Positions 41,346 to 50,733 of a stretch of 64,000 nucleotides of DNA are shown here, one piece after another. Origin of the DNA: Prauserella_A sp040645195 (GTDB lineage: Bacteria > Actinomycetota > Actinomycetes > Mycobacteriales > Pseudonocardiaceae); the NCBI RefSeq assembly GCF_040645195.1, contig NZ_JBEYXW010000016.1:62001-126000 (forward strand), given 5' to 3'. The first letter of the stretch is position 1. The number at the start of each line of letters is the position of its first letter. The translations under genes and the position numbers were made by a program. The notes below the pieces were generated by a model. The model searched no databases and was not told the DNA's origin. It saw only the letters and a list, made by a program, of their open reading frames with translations.

Positions 41346-41579
41346 ATGGCCCAGCGAACACCACGGCACACCCAAGGCACGCGGGCCAGGGTGCCTGCGA
41401 AGCTGATCGTGGCCGCGATCCTGATCGTGATCGCACTGATCTTCATCCTGCAGAACCGGCAGAACATCCAGATCTACCTGCTCACCGCTACATTAAGCGG
41501 TCCACTGTGGGCGGTACTGGTGGGTGTGGTGGTGCTGGGCGGGCTCACCGGCTTCCTGCTTGCTCGCGGCAGGCGCTGA
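41346..41579 (+). CDS. LapA-like (DUF1049) small membrane protein
   Basis: 77 residues with a basic N-terminus, two membrane segments and the LapA/YciS motif FILQNRQNIQIYLL between them. RBS GAGGGAG lies about 8 nt before ATG 41346. The family is linked to envelope assembly in other bacteria. Convergent with the channel gene, 10 bp apart. Confidence 0.85.
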   Translation: MAQRTPRHTQGTRARVPAKLIVAAILIVIALIFILQNRQNIQIYLLTATLSGPLWAVLVGVVVLGGLTGFLLARGRR

Positions 41580-41589
41580 GGCGCCCCCG

Positions 41590-42150
41590 TCAGTGGCGAC
41601 CGCGACGCTCCTCGGGGGGACGTTGCTGGCCACGCTGCACGGCGGTGAGAATGACGCGCAGCACCACGCCGAGGATCAGCAGGTTGCCGATCATCTGCGT
41701 CATGACGACGACCCGCGCGGTTTGCGTCACCGGAACGATGTCCCCGAAGCCGACGGTGCTGAAAACCGTGACCACGAAGTACAACGCGTCGGTGCGCGTG
41801 AGTCCCGTGTTGAAGCTTCCCGGCTGGGCGGCGGCGACGATCGAGTACGCGCTGGCGTACACGAGCAGGAACATGGCCACCACGAGGGCGAGCGCCTGGA
41901 TGCCCTGCAGCGTCGGAAACGGCGAGCGCAGGATCAGCCGGATCTCCCATGCCACCACGGCCACGACCACGAGCAGGCCAAGTACCAGGACCGTGACGGC
42001 GGTGCCGTCGAGGCGCTGGCCGACGGGTATCACGTAGTACACCACCACCAGCACCGCGACCGTCACAAGCGGGCGGATCACGGCCAGCAGCACCACCCGC
42101 CTGCGTTGTGCCCTGGTGAGTTGGCCCGGGCCGGAAGGACTCGTGCTCAT
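41590..42150 (-). CDS. Two-TM potassium channel-like protein
   Basis: 186 residues. The pore helix and selectivity filter read TDALYFVVTVFSTVGFGDIVPVT, containing TVGFGD, the potassium filter. Two hydrophobic segments lie before it in the N-terminal half and one inner helix follows (VVVMTQMIGNLLILGVVLRVIL). Four copies would be needed for a pore. There is no regulatory RCK domain. It starts 4 bp after the SHOCT gene, so the pair is probably co-transcribed. Confidence 0.88.
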   Translation of the reverse strand: MSTSPSGPGQLTRAQRRRVVLLAVIRPLVTVAVLVVVYYVIPVGQRLDGTAVTVLVLGLLVVVAVVAWEIRLILRSPFPTLQGIQALALVVAMFLLVYASAYSIVAAAQPGSFNTGLTRTDALYFVVTVFSTVGFGDIVPVTQTARVVVMTQMIGNLLILGVVLRVILTAVQRGQQRPPEERRGRH

Positions 42151-42154
42151 CTCG

Positions 42155-42565
42155 TCAACGGGCGAGCGCCTTCTGCTTGAGCGTCTCGTACTCCTCGCTG
42201 TTGATCGCGCCCGTGTCGAGAAGTTGCTTGGCCTTGGCGATCTGCTCTGTCGCGCCGTCGCCGGATGAGGACACCGTGCGGACGTAGTCGTCGAACTGGG
42301 ATTGGGCGGTCTGTGCTTCGGCCCTGCGCCGCTCGCCCATGTGCTTGCCCTCGGCGATCAGGTAGATGAGCACGCCAACGAACGGCAGCACCAGCACCAG
42401 CACCACCCAGCCGGCCTTGCCCCAGCCGGAGACGTCCGAACGGCGGAAGAGATCGCCGAAGATGACGATCAGGAGCCAGAACCAGATCACCCACCCGAAG
42501 AAGACCAGCATCGTCCACACCAGGTTCAGGAATGGGTACTCCGAAGTCGCTTGCGCCAATGTCAT
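42155..42565 (-). CDS. Membrane protein with PLDc_N-like and SHOCT domains
   Basis: 136 residues from ATG 42565, with GGAGGAG directly upstream. Two membrane segments (LVWTMLVFFGWVIWFWLLIVIFGDLFR and AGWVVLVLVLPFVGVLIYLI) resemble the PLDc_N region, followed by the C-terminal SHOCT helix pair (IAKAKQLLDTGAINSEEYETLKQKAL). SHOCT domains mediate oligomerisation. Function unknown; likely same transcript as the channel gene. Confidence 0.85.
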   Translation of the reverse strand: MTLAQATSEYPFLNLVWTMLVFFGWVIWFWLLIVIFGDLFRRSDVSGWGKAGWVVLVLVLPFVGVLIYLIAEGKHMGERRRAEAQTAQSQFDDYVRTVSSSGDGATEQIAKAKQLLDTGAINSEEYETLKQKALAR

Positions 42566-42609
42566 GACTCCTCCTTCAGCGCGAACGCGTGCGCCGGCGC
42601 GGCGCGCCG

Positions 42610-42843
42610 TCACCCCCTTTCGTATGTCGGCCGGCGCGAGCCGCTCCTCACCTCGATCAGGTGAGTTGAGTGGTCACCCGTCGGTCGCCACCGCTCCCGG
42701 GTCTGGGCCCATGCCTCGATGTGCAGATCCGCGTTGTGAGCGGGCGCCCTGGTGCCGCCGACGAGGGGGCTCGCTCCGATGCCATCCAGTGCGCGTGGCG
42801 CATGCGCGGCAGCGTCGGCGACAGCCGCGTTCCCCGACACCAC
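42610..42843 (-). CDS. Doubtful small hypothetical protein
   Basis: A 77-residue frame starting GTG 42843, 15 bp past the LuxR gene stop, with coding-like GC bias in third positions but no ribosome site and no family I recognise. The 293-bp region between the LuxR and SHOCT genes otherwise holds nothing visible. May be noncoding. Confidence 0.25.
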   Translation of the reverse strand: MVSGNAAVADAAAHAPRALDGIGASPLVGGTRAPAHNADLHIEAWAQTRERWRPTGDHSTHLIEVRSGSRRPTYERG

Positions 42844-42858
42844 CCGCGCCGGGTGAGG

Positions 42859-45558
42859 TCAGGTGAGCCCGAGTTCGCGTGCGGCAACCACGGCGGCTCG
42901 CCGGTTGTTCACCCCGAGCTTGGCGTAGATGGCGCGGACGTGGGTCTTCACGGTGTTCACCGAGACCAGCAGTTCGGAGGCGACCTCGTCGAGCGGGCGG
43001 GGCGAGGTCAGCCGGGCGAGCACGGCGTGCTCCCGGCCGGTGAGCACACCGTTCGCCTGCCCGCCCTCGACGTCCGCGAGAACCCGGCGCACCCGGGACG
43101 CGAAAGCATCCGCGTCCCCGAACCCGCCGATCTGGTCGAGCAGCAGCGTGCGAACCGCGGGATCGGCATAGGCGAAGCACCGGATGGCCTCGTGTGGTGC
43201 GGCCAGCGAGAGTGCCGTGCCGAGGGCACGCCTGGCGTGGGTGCGCCGCCCCGCGTGGAGGGACACGGCGGCCTCGGACAGGCGGCACTCGATCTCGGTC
43301 AGCGCGACCAGCCGCGGCGCGGACCCGCTGAGGGCTTCCCGCAGCGCCCGGTCCGTCGCGGCCAGATCGCCCCTGGCGAAATGGGTCCTGGCCGTCATCA
43401 GCTGCGCTTCCGCGGTGACGCCACAACGTTGCACGTACCACTCGCAGACCTCACGCGCGAGTGCGAACTCCGCCACGGACAGCGCGCACTGGTGCTCGAT
43501 CGCCGCCGCGACAGCCGACAGCTCGTGTGGGATGTGTAGCTCGGCCGCCTGGTGGCGCGCGGCCTGCAGCAGCCTCAACCCTGGCAACCGGGAGCCGAGA
43601 TCGAACCGGGCGGCACCCGTGAGGACACCGGCCAGGAAGTGCACCACCGGCTGTTCCGCGTTGGCGATCCGCGTCGCGGCATCGAGTGCCATGCGGGGGC
43701 GCAGGTGCAGCAGCCGGGCGAGGCCGAGCAGGCCGTACCCGGCCGCGAGCCACGGAGACCGCTGCCAGCCGTTCTCGTCGGCCATCGCGATCGCCTGGGC
43801 GCAGGCTCGTTCCGTCGCCGCGTAGTCACCGGCTACAGCGGACAGTGCGGCCAGCGCGACGTGGTTGTGCAGCACGAGATAGTCGAGATCCTGCTCGCTC
43901 GCCAGCCGGTTGGCGACCTGCAGTTCCCGCAGCGCCGCCGCGCGATCGTTGTCCCGGATCAGGCGGACACTGCGATCCAGTCGGATCCACGCGTGCGTTC
44001 CCGCTGGCTCGGCGGACTCGGCGATCTGGTCCGGTCGCCCGTCGAGTGGGTCGGACATCCGTCCACATGCGAGCGCGTGAGCGGAGACGACGAGGCGTCG
44101 CAAGGCCACCAGATCGCTGTCCGGTGTGGACGGCCACGCCACGCCACAGCGGGCGATATCGGACTCCGCGGCCGCCAGCTCACCGAGCTCCAGGTGTGCC
44201 AGGGCGGAGTAGAGGCACAGCATCGGATCGTTGCGCACCAGCTCGGTGCCCGCGATCGCGAGCGCACGCAGCACCAGGTCCGCCTGGCCCCGCAGCAGGA
44301 TGCCGACGGCGAGGTCTCGCAGCAGTTCCACGAGTGCTGCCGCGTTGCCGGTCTCCTCGGCGTGGTGCAATGCCTCCAGCGGGAAGCCTTCCGCCGCAAA
44401 CCATTTCGCCGCGACGCCGTGCAGCACGCCGACCAGCTCGGGACTGTGCCGGTGCAGATCGGCTCGCAGATACGACCGCAGCAACGGATGGATGCGGTAC
44501 CACTGGTGCTCTTCGCCCACCTGGACGACCAGCGAGCTCTCCCGTTCCAACTCGGCCAGCACACCACCGGCGTCCGGTCTGCCGGACAGTGTCGCGGCCA
44601 GCTGCGGTGCCACCACGTCGCCGACGCTGAGTACCCGCAACAGGTTGCGCGTCTCGTCCGGTAGCCGCGCGAGGACCTCGCCGACCAGGAAGTCCGCGAT
44701 CGCCTGGTCGCTGCTGGCGAAGTCGGCGAGGAACGCCTCGGGATCGCCTGCCTTCCACAGTGAACGGGAGGCGAGCCGCAGGCCGGCGACCCAGCCGTCG
44801 GTCTGCTCCACGAGCCGGCGCAACTGGTCATCGGTGAGCACGACTCCCGTGTCCCGCAACAACTCCCCGGCTTCGGCGACGGAGAAACGCAGGTGGCTCA
44901 TACGAATCTCGTTGAGCCGTCCCTGTACCCGTAAGCGCGCCAGCGGTAACGGTGGATCGGACCGGCTGGACAGCACGAGACGGAGGTTCCTCGGCTGGTG
45001 CCGGATCAGCGTTGTCAGGACATGCACCGTTTCGGCCCCGGATACCTCCTGCACGTCGTCCAGAACGAGATGCAGACGGCCGGGTAGCACCTCGATGGCG
45101 TCGAGGAGGTCCGCCAGAAACCCCATCGCGTCGGGCTCGCGGGGTGGCGTCAGCGTCCGTACGGCGCAGTCGGCAGGAACGGCGGCGCAGTCGCAGATCG
45201 CGGCGAGTACCGCAGTGAGGAAACGCTCCGCGCAGTCGTCGTCGCTGTCCAGCGCGATCCATGCCTTGTCCGCCTTGCCGGTCGAGCTGACCCAGTCGGC
45301 GAGCAGGAACGTCTTGCCGTACCCGGCGGGGGCACAGACCAGCGTCACATCGGAGGCCGCGACAGCGTGTCCCAGCTGATCCAGCAGCCGCGGCCGCGCC
45401 ACGACAGTCGCTGGCACCCGTGGTGCGGCGAGCTTGGCGTGCGGCAGCCGCCACCTTCGTGGCCGGTCGTGACCGATGTCCTTCATTGTTGTGACGCTAT
45501 GGATGCGCGCAAAATGGTCACTAGGGTCCAACGGCACAACCGCGCAGGGCCCGATCAC
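42859..45558 (-). CDS. Large ATP-binding LuxR family regulator (LAL/MalT-like), second of tandem pair
   Basis: 899 residues from GTG 45558, coupled to the previous gene by GTGA; ATG 45486 is the alternative start. The N-terminal STAND ATPase has Walker A VCAPAGYGKTFLLADW and Walker B LHLVLDDVQEV, with SSRSDPPLPLARLRVQGRLNEI. A TPR-like helical middle follows, and the C-terminal LuxR helix-turn-helix reads LTGREHAVLARL...LDEVASELLVSVNTVKTHVRAIYAKLGVNNRRAAVVAA. Such proteins activate transcription when ATP and an inducer bind. Targets unknown. Confidence 0.92.
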   Translation of the reverse strand: MIGPCAVVPLDPSDHFARIHSVTTMKDIGHDRPRRWRLPHAKLAAPRVPATVVARPRLLDQLGHAVAASDVTLVCAPAGYGKTFLLADWVSSTGKADKAWIALDSDDDCAERFLTAVLAAICDCAAVPADCAVRTLTPPREPDAMGFLADLLDAIEVLPGRLHLVLDDVQEVSGAETVHVLTTLIRHQPRNLRLVLSSRSDPPLPLARLRVQGRLNEIRMSHLRFSVAEAGELLRDTGVVLTDDQLRRLVEQTDGWVAGLRLASRSLWKAGDPEAFLADFASSDQAIADFLVGEVLARLPDETRNLLRVLSVGDVVAPQLAATLSGRPDAGGVLAELERESSLVVQVGEEHQWYRIHPLLRSYLRADLHRHSPELVGVLHGVAAKWFAAEGFPLEALHHAEETGNAAALVELLRDLAVGILLRGQADLVLRALAIAGTELVRNDPMLCLYSALAHLELGELAAAESDIARCGVAWPSTPDSDLVALRRLVVSAHALACGRMSDPLDGRPDQIAESAEPAGTHAWIRLDRSVRLIRDNDRAAALRELQVANRLASEQDLDYLVLHNHVALAALSAVAGDYAATERACAQAIAMADENGWQRSPWLAAGYGLLGLARLLHLRPRMALDAATRIANAEQPVVHFLAGVLTGAARFDLGSRLPGLRLLQAARHQAAELHIPHELSAVAAAIEHQCALSVAEFALAREVCEWYVQRCGVTAEAQLMTARTHFARGDLAATDRALREALSGSAPRLVALTEIECRLSEAAVSLHAGRRTHARRALGTALSLAAPHEAIRCFAYADPAVRTLLLDQIGGFGDADAFASRVRRVLADVEGGQANGVLTGREHAVLARLTSPRPLDEVASELLVSVNTVKTHVRAIYAKLGVNNRRAAVVAARELGLT

Positions 45559-48215
45559 TCCGGCACGTCAAGGATTTCGGCCTCCAGCAGGCCCTGCATC
45601 ACGGCTGCCGCGACGGCATCACGGCGCCTGCGCACGGAGAGCTTCGCGTAGATGCCGCGGATGTGTGTCTTCACGGTGTTCGGTGACAGCGTCAGGTCTT
45701 CGGCAATCTCCTCGATGGACCGCAGCGTCGGCAACAGGCGTAGAACACTGCGTTCCCGTTCAGTGAGCGGTGGAGGGAGCGGCGGCGGGCGCAGTTTCCC
45801 CCGCCGCGCGAGGATCTGGCCCGCGAAGCGTTCGCCCGCGCCGAGCCTGCCCAGCAGTCTGGTCAGCATGGCGAGCACATCCGGCGAGGCGAACACGAGC
45901 GGATACCAGACATCCATGCGTTCTGCCGCCGACAGTGCCTTGTCGAGCAACCGCCGCGCCCTGACGTCGTCTTCCGTGTCCACCGCGATCTGCACACCGG
46001 TCAGTGCCGCCTCGATGGGTGTCCACGGCAGCACGGTGGGCACGGCGTTGTCGAGCACCGGCCGCACCACGTTGTCCGCGGAACCGGGCCTGCCGAGTGC
46101 GAGCTGCGCGCGCGCCCGCATCACGAGCAGCTCGCCCGAGCCGGCGAGCGCGGGCTGGCTCCAGCGCAGGATCGACCGGGCGTGCTCGCCTGCCCCGAGC
46201 AGGACCGCCGCGCGGTGTTCCAGGACCGCGAGCAGCGCCGCCTGCCCGACGGGCAGCGCCTCAGCGGCCGAGGCCGTCCGCGCCCGCTCCATCCGCCGCA
46301 GCCCGCCATGCCACTCGCCGAGCTCGAACTCCGCAGCGCCGCGCAACGTCCCCGCCACCCGCTGGTCTGTCACGGTGATGGGCGGTGCCGCGTCGTCGAA
46401 CAGCTGCCCTACCCGGATGGCCTGCTCCACACAGCTCGCCGGTTCCGCGCGGAGCAACGCGCCGTAGGCCAGCAGCGTGCAGGCGGCCGCGCCATCGACC
46501 GTACGGTGGCGTCCCAGTGGTTCCTGGCGAGTGTCGACCTCGCGAGCCACGGTGGTCATCAGGCGCAGGTCACCGATCGCCTCGGCGAGCTCGCCCAGCA
46601 GCGTCAGGCAGCGGGTTGCCACGTGCTGCTGCCCGCGGTCCTCGGCCTCCTCGAGGACCGCCGCCAGCCGCGCGTGGGCGTCCGTGTGGTCACCGCGGGT
46701 GAGCGCGGCTGTCTCCTGGGCCAGGGTGGCCAGCGCCGCCAGTGCGGTGTCCTGCGCCAGGCCGGTGTCCACCGCCTCCGCGGTGCGGACGATCCGCTGG
46801 ACGTCGCCGTCGAGCTGCGCGCGGCGCGCGTGGTCGAGCTGCCGCAGCACCGTCAGCTCGGCGTCGGGCCGATCCGGCCAGACGGCGTCGACATGGGCGA
46901 GGTGCAGGTCGGCGATGCCGGTCTCGCCTGCTTCGAGGTACAGAGCCGCGACAACGAGCGACAACAGGGGATCGCCGGTGATCCGGCGATCGTCGAGGAC
47001 GGCCAGCGCCTGGCGCAGCACAGCGTGCTGCCCGGCGAGGAAGAGCCGCACCGCTTCCCGGCCCAGCGCCGCCGCGATGCGCTCGGCGTCCCGTGCCTGG
47101 GCCCAGTGCGTGAGGGCCTCGGCGGGGCGTGCCTCCGCGGCGAACCACCCCGCCGCCAGCGAATGCAGTGCCAGCATCCGGCTGGGTTCGCGGCGGGACA
47201 GGTCGGCCCGCAGGTAGGACCGCAGCAGGGCAGGCAGGCGGTACTGGCTGCGCCGGGCGTCGGCATGGACCGTCAGCACGGTGCGCCGGCTGAGGTCGTG
47301 CAGCAGCGCCGCGGCATCCGGCCGCCCGGACAGCACGCTCGCCAGCTCGGGCGTGACCTCGTCGCACACGCTGATGGCACGCAGGAACTCGTACGCCTCG
47401 GCATCCAGCTGCGACAGCACCTCGTCGCGCAGGTACTCCAGCAGCGCCCGGTCGTGACCGGCGAGGAACTCCTCGAGCCCGCCCTGCCGTACTGCCGACG
47501 CGGCGGCCAGCCGTAGCCCCACGGCCCACCCCTCGGTCGCCTCGATGAGCCGGTCCAGCCCGCCGTTGGGCACTGCGGCTCCCGCGGCGACGAACAGTGC
47601 GCCCGCCTCGACGGGGGAGAACCTCAGCTCGTCGGCCCGTATCTCGACGAGCTCGTCGGCAAGGCGTAGCCGGTTCAGCGGCAGCGGCGGATCGGCCCGT
47701 CCCGACGCGACCAGCCGCAGCCCGGCGGGCTGATGCCGGATCAGCGCCTGCAACCCGCGCTGTGTCTGCGGATCGGTGATCTCGTCCAGCGCGTCCAGTA
47801 CCAGCAGCACCGGGGTGGGCAGCTTGTCGAGTGCGTCCACGACGTCGGCGAGGAAGGCGAGGTCCACGCTCGGCGTGCCGGGCAGTTCGAGGCTCCGTAG
47901 CGGGCTGTCCTGCGGCACCTGGCTGGTGGCGCCGAGTGCATCGAGCAACGCCGACCACAGCCGTCGGTCGTCGTTGTCGTCCGCGTCGATCGACACCCAC
48001 GCCACGTCCTGCGCGGCGCGGCGCTGGGCCCATTCCGCCAGCAGCAGCGTCTTGCCGAACCCCGCGGGCGCGCACACCAGCGTCGCGGTCGCGTCACGCG
48101 CCTGATCGAGTGCCGACAAGAGCCGCGGGCGGGAGACCAGATTGGCAGGCAGGTCCGGAACCACGACCTTGGTTCGCGGTACCCGCCAGGCGTTCCCCCT
48201 GCGCGGGTCCGGCAT
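45555..48215 (-). CDS. Large ATP-binding LuxR family regulator (LAL/MalT-like), first of tandem pair
   Basis: 886 residues, paralogous to the gene after it. Walker A VCAPAGFGKTLLLAEW, Walker B PVLLVLDALDEI, ASGRADPPLPLNRLRLADELVEIRADELRFSPVEA, and the C-terminal helix-turn-helix LTERERSVLRLLPTLRSIEEIAEDLTLSPNTVKTHIRGIYAKLSVRRRRDAVAAA. The two share domain order throughout and overlap by 4 bp, so they are made from one transcript and probably arose by tandem duplication. A 157-bp region separates it from the divergent membrane-protein genes. Confidence 0.92.
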   Translation of the reverse strand: MPDPRRGNAWRVPRTKVVVPDLPANLVSRPRLLSALDQARDATATLVCAPAGFGKTLLLAEWAQRRAAQDVAWVSIDADDNDDRRLWSALLDALGATSQVPQDSPLRSLELPGTPSVDLAFLADVVDALDKLPTPVLLVLDALDEITDPQTQRGLQALIRHQPAGLRLVASGRADPPLPLNRLRLADELVEIRADELRFSPVEAGALFVAAGAAVPNGGLDRLIEATEGWAVGLRLAAASAVRQGGLEEFLAGHDRALLEYLRDEVLSQLDAEAYEFLRAISVCDEVTPELASVLSGRPDAAALLHDLSRRTVLTVHADARRSQYRLPALLRSYLRADLSRREPSRMLALHSLAAGWFAAEARPAEALTHWAQARDAERIAAALGREAVRLFLAGQHAVLRQALAVLDDRRITGDPLLSLVVAALYLEAGETGIADLHLAHVDAVWPDRPDAELTVLRQLDHARRAQLDGDVQRIVRTAEAVDTGLAQDTALAALATLAQETAALTRGDHTDAHARLAAVLEEAEDRGQQHVATRCLTLLGELAEAIGDLRLMTTVAREVDTRQEPLGRHRTVDGAAACTLLAYGALLRAEPASCVEQAIRVGQLFDDAAPPITVTDQRVAGTLRGAAEFELGEWHGGLRRMERARTASAAEALPVGQAALLAVLEHRAAVLLGAGEHARSILRWSQPALAGSGELLVMRARAQLALGRPGSADNVVRPVLDNAVPTVLPWTPIEAALTGVQIAVDTEDDVRARRLLDKALSAAERMDVWYPLVFASPDVLAMLTRLLGRLGAGERFAGQILARRGKLRPPPLPPPLTERERSVLRLLPTLRSIEEIAEDLTLSPNTVKTHIRGIYAKLSVRRRRDAVAAAVMQGLLEAEILDVPE

Positions 48216-48372
48216 GGGTACCCCTCCCGGTGCTCCATTCGATTGTCGGCTCCCCGCCTGTGTGCGTGCCAGTCCACCCCCCGCATCTCACCCATCGCAG
48301 GCGAGGAAACACGCCACGCGTGGCCCAACGGTGGGCGTGGTGGCAACGAGCTGACCGTGTCTGGAGCCGAAC

Positions 48373-48765
48373 ATGGGCAAGCGTGCAAGTTCGCGGCGAC
48401 GCCGACGGTCCGCTCGCACCGTGGTGGCGGGCCTCGCCGCCACAGCACTGCTCTGCGTGCTCCCGGCGGGCTTCCCGGTCGTCGAGAGGCTGCTGGTCGG
48501 GCGGGCGGAGGTACTGGCGATCACGCTGTTCTTCGCCGCCGTGTCCGCGCTGTTCAACGGCAGCGCGTGGGCGCTACTGGCGGCGGCGGTCCTGGTGGCG
48601 ATGGCCGTGCTCGGCCATGCCGCGGGGCAGGCAGCCGTCTCCTGGTGGACGGTTCTCGTCACGTTCAACCTCGTGGCGACGGCGTGCGCACTGGCCTTTC
48701 GGCGCGGGCGGCGTCAGGGCGTGCGGAGGCACGACGCCGAGGAGGTGGGCCGGTGCCGGACATGA
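48373..48765 (+). CDS. Small hypothetical membrane protein
   Basis: 130 residues with a basic N-terminus (GKRASSRRRRRSART) and three to four hydrophobic segments (VVAGLAATALLCVLPAGF, LAITLFFAAVSALFNGSAWALLAAAVLVAMAVLG, WWTVLVTFNLVATACALAF). I do not recognise the family. It overlaps the next small gene by 13 bp and is divergent from the tandem LuxR genes. Confidence 0.65.
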   Translation: MGKRASSRRRRRSARTVVAGLAATALLCVLPAGFPVVERLLVGRAEVLAITLFFAAVSALFNGSAWALLAAAVLVAMAVLGHAAGQAAVSWWTVLVTFNLVATACALAFRRGRRQGVRRHDAEEVGRCRT

Positions 48766-48986
48766 AATATGAATTCCGAGTCCACGGGCGGGTGTCCGAG
48801 CAGCTCCGCGATGCCGTCGGCGACTTCAGCGGGATGCAGATCGTCCCCGCGCCACCGGAGACCCTGATCTACGGCACGGTCGCCGATCCCGCCCACCTCC
48901 ACGGAATCCTTGTGCTGCTCGAGAGTTTCGGACTGCGCATCGTGTCGGTGCATCAGATCCCCGAGCTGCCCAGCACAGGGGAGTGA
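48753..48986 (+). CDS. Small hypothetical protein
   Basis: 77 residues from GTG 48753, which has GAGGAGG 8 nt upstream; ATG 48762 is possible. It begins MPDMKYEFRVHGRVSEQL and has AVGDFSGMQIVPAPPETLIYGTVADPAHLHGILVLLESFGLRIVSVHQ, a small alpha/beta protein seen in actinobacteria without known function. It overlaps the gene before and precedes the membrane gene by 7 bp, suggesting one operon. Confidence 0.75.
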   Translation: MPDMKYEFRVHGRVSEQLRDAVGDFSGMQIVPAPPETLIYGTVADPAHLHGILVLLESFGLRIVSVHQIPELPSTGE

Positions 48987-48993
48987 GCCGGCC

Positions 48994-50310
48994 ATGGCCG
49001 AGCCTCACGACCCGAACGTCGAGCCGCTGAGCGACGGCGAGCGTGCGGAGCTCGACCGGCTGCGCACCGAGGTGCAGACGCTCCGCGAACGCAGACCAAA
49101 GCGCAGGATCGCCTGGAAGTCCATTGCCGCGGGGTTCCTGCTGGTGCTGGGCTGCCTGCTCACCCCGGTGTCGCTGGCGACGGTCTGGGTGCACAACCAG
49201 GTCGCCAACACCGACCGGTTCGTCGCGACGATGAGCCCGCTCATCAGCCAGCCCTCGGTGCAGGCCGCGGTCACCAACCGGGTCACCGACACGGTGTTCA
49301 CCTACGTCGACGTGCAGGGCCTGGCCAACGACGCGATCTCGGCGCTGGCCACGCAGGGCGTGCCGCCCGGGGTGACCGACCGGCTACGGGGGCTGACCGG
49401 GCCACTCAGCTCGAGCGTGCAGGGCTTCGTCCACGGCGAGGTCGCCAAGGTCGTCGCCGGCCCGGGGGTGTCGCAGCTGTGGGACCAGTCGATCCGCATC
49501 GCCAGCGAGCAGATGAACGCCGTGCTGTCCGGGCAGAGCTCGGCTGTGGTGGTCAGCGGCGGTGACGTGAAACTGGACCTGGCGCCGTTCATCAACGCGG
49601 CCAAGCAGCAGCTCGCATCGTCTGGTCTCGGCCTCGCCAACCGGATTCCCAGCGTGCACCCGACGATCACGATCACCAATGCCAGCTCACTGGAACGAGC
49701 CAAGTCGGCCTACTCGCTGCTCGACACCGGCGCGACCTGGCTGCCCTGGGTCACGCTGGTGTTCTTCGCGGCGGGGATCTACCTGGCTCGCGATCACCGG
49801 CGGGCGCTGGTAGGCACCGGGCTCGGCGTGGCTGTGGCCATGGTGGTGTTGGCCGCGGGCCTGTACATCACCCGCGGCGTCGTCATCGGTGCGGTGCCGC
49901 AGCAATCCGCGGCCGCCGCCGGCGACTCCTACAACGTCGTCGTCCGGTTCCTGCGGGACGGGCTGCGCACGCTCTTCGCCGTCGGGATCGTCGTCGCGCT
50001 CGGTGCCTTCCTCGCCGGCCCGTCCAAGACGGCCGTGGCAATCCGCACCGGGCTGTCGCGGGGGATCGCGTGGCTGCGCCGCGGCGGAGCGCGGGCCGGG
50101 CTGCGCACCGGCCCGGTCGGGCCGTGGGTGTACGCCTACCGAACGCCGCTGCGCGTGGCGTTGGTAGCGGTGGCCGCGCTCGTGTTCGTGTTCTTCGCGC
50201 AGCCGAGCGGGCTGACGGTGCTGATCATCGTGCTCGTGCTGCTGGTCTGTCTCGGCATCGTGCAGTTCCTGGCGCAGCCACCCGCTGAACAGCGGGAACA
50301 GGAACACTGA
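48994..50310 (+). CDS. Hypothetical multi-pass membrane protein with large extracytoplasmic domain
   Basis: 438 residues. A short charged coiled-coil-like N-terminus (SDGERAELDRLRTEVQTLRERRPKR), one membrane segment (SIAAGFLLVLGCLLTPVSLATVWV), a roughly 200-residue external domain (NTDRFVATMSPLISQPSVQAAV ... TITITNASSL), then four to five further segments. Similar actinobacterial proteins are annotated only as integral membrane proteins. It converges on the SnoaL-like gene with a 3-bp gap. Confidence 0.8.
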   Translation: MAEPHDPNVEPLSDGERAELDRLRTEVQTLRERRPKRRIAWKSIAAGFLLVLGCLLTPVSLATVWVHNQVANTDRFVATMSPLISQPSVQAAVTNRVTDTVFTYVDVQGLANDAISALATQGVPPGVTDRLRGLTGPLSSSVQGFVHGEVAKVVAGPGVSQLWDQSIRIASEQMNAVLSGQSSAVVVSGGDVKLDLAPFINAAKQQLASSGLGLANRIPSVHPTITITNASSLERAKSAYSLLDTGATWLPWVTLVFFAAGIYLARDHRRALVGTGLGVAVAMVVLAAGLYITRGVVIGAVPQQSAAAAGDSYNVVVRFLRDGLRTLFAVGIVVALGAFLAGPSKTAVAIRTGLSRGIAWLRRGGARAGLRTGPVGPWVYAYRTPLRVALVAVAALVFVFFAQPSGLTVLIIVLVLLVCLGIVQFLAQPPAEQREQEH

Positions 50311-50313
50311 AGC

Positions 50314-50682
50314 TCAGGCGGCGTCGGTGCTCGGCAAGCTGGCGTACTCCTCGATACGGGTGATGAGGCCGTCTTCGAAGCGGAAGTACACGGCGGCGTC
50401 GACCCGGAAGAGCGCTCCGTCCTTCATGATCACGTTCACCACATGCTGCTGGAGGACTTCGCCGGGCCGGGAGAACTGCCGGGTGATGTCGTAGCGCATC
50501 GACCGGATGGGCTCGATGTGGGCTTCCATGCCCGAGATGTTCTCCTGGATCGTCGAGTCGCCCTTGCCGTCGTTGTGCCAGACGGTGGCCTTCGCGGAGC
50601 ACATCGCTCGCGCATCGGCCCATTCCCTGTTCTCCAGGTGGCGCAGATAGGTGATCGCCTTGTCTTCGAGGTCCTGGCTCAT
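50314..50682 (-). CDS. SnoaL-like / nuclear transport factor 2 family protein
   Basis: 122 residues in a cone-shaped NTF2-like arrangement: ITYLRHLENREWADARAMCSAKATVWHNDGKGD at the start and YFRFEDGLITRIEEYASLPS at the end. Members act as small hydrolases, isomerases or ligand binders. It lies 51 bp after the methyltransferase-DUF1684 gene on the same strand and probably shares its transcript. Confidence 0.82.
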   Translation of the reverse strand: MSQDLEDKAITYLRHLENREWADARAMCSAKATVWHNDGKGDSTIQENISGMEAHIEPIRSMRYDITRQFSRPGEVLQQHVVNVIMKDGALFRVDAAVYFRFEDGLITRIEEYASLPSTDAA

Positions 50683-50733
50683 GGTGTTGCTTCCTTCTGT
50701 GTGTGGTGTGACTTGTCGCCGAACTCGCGGGGC

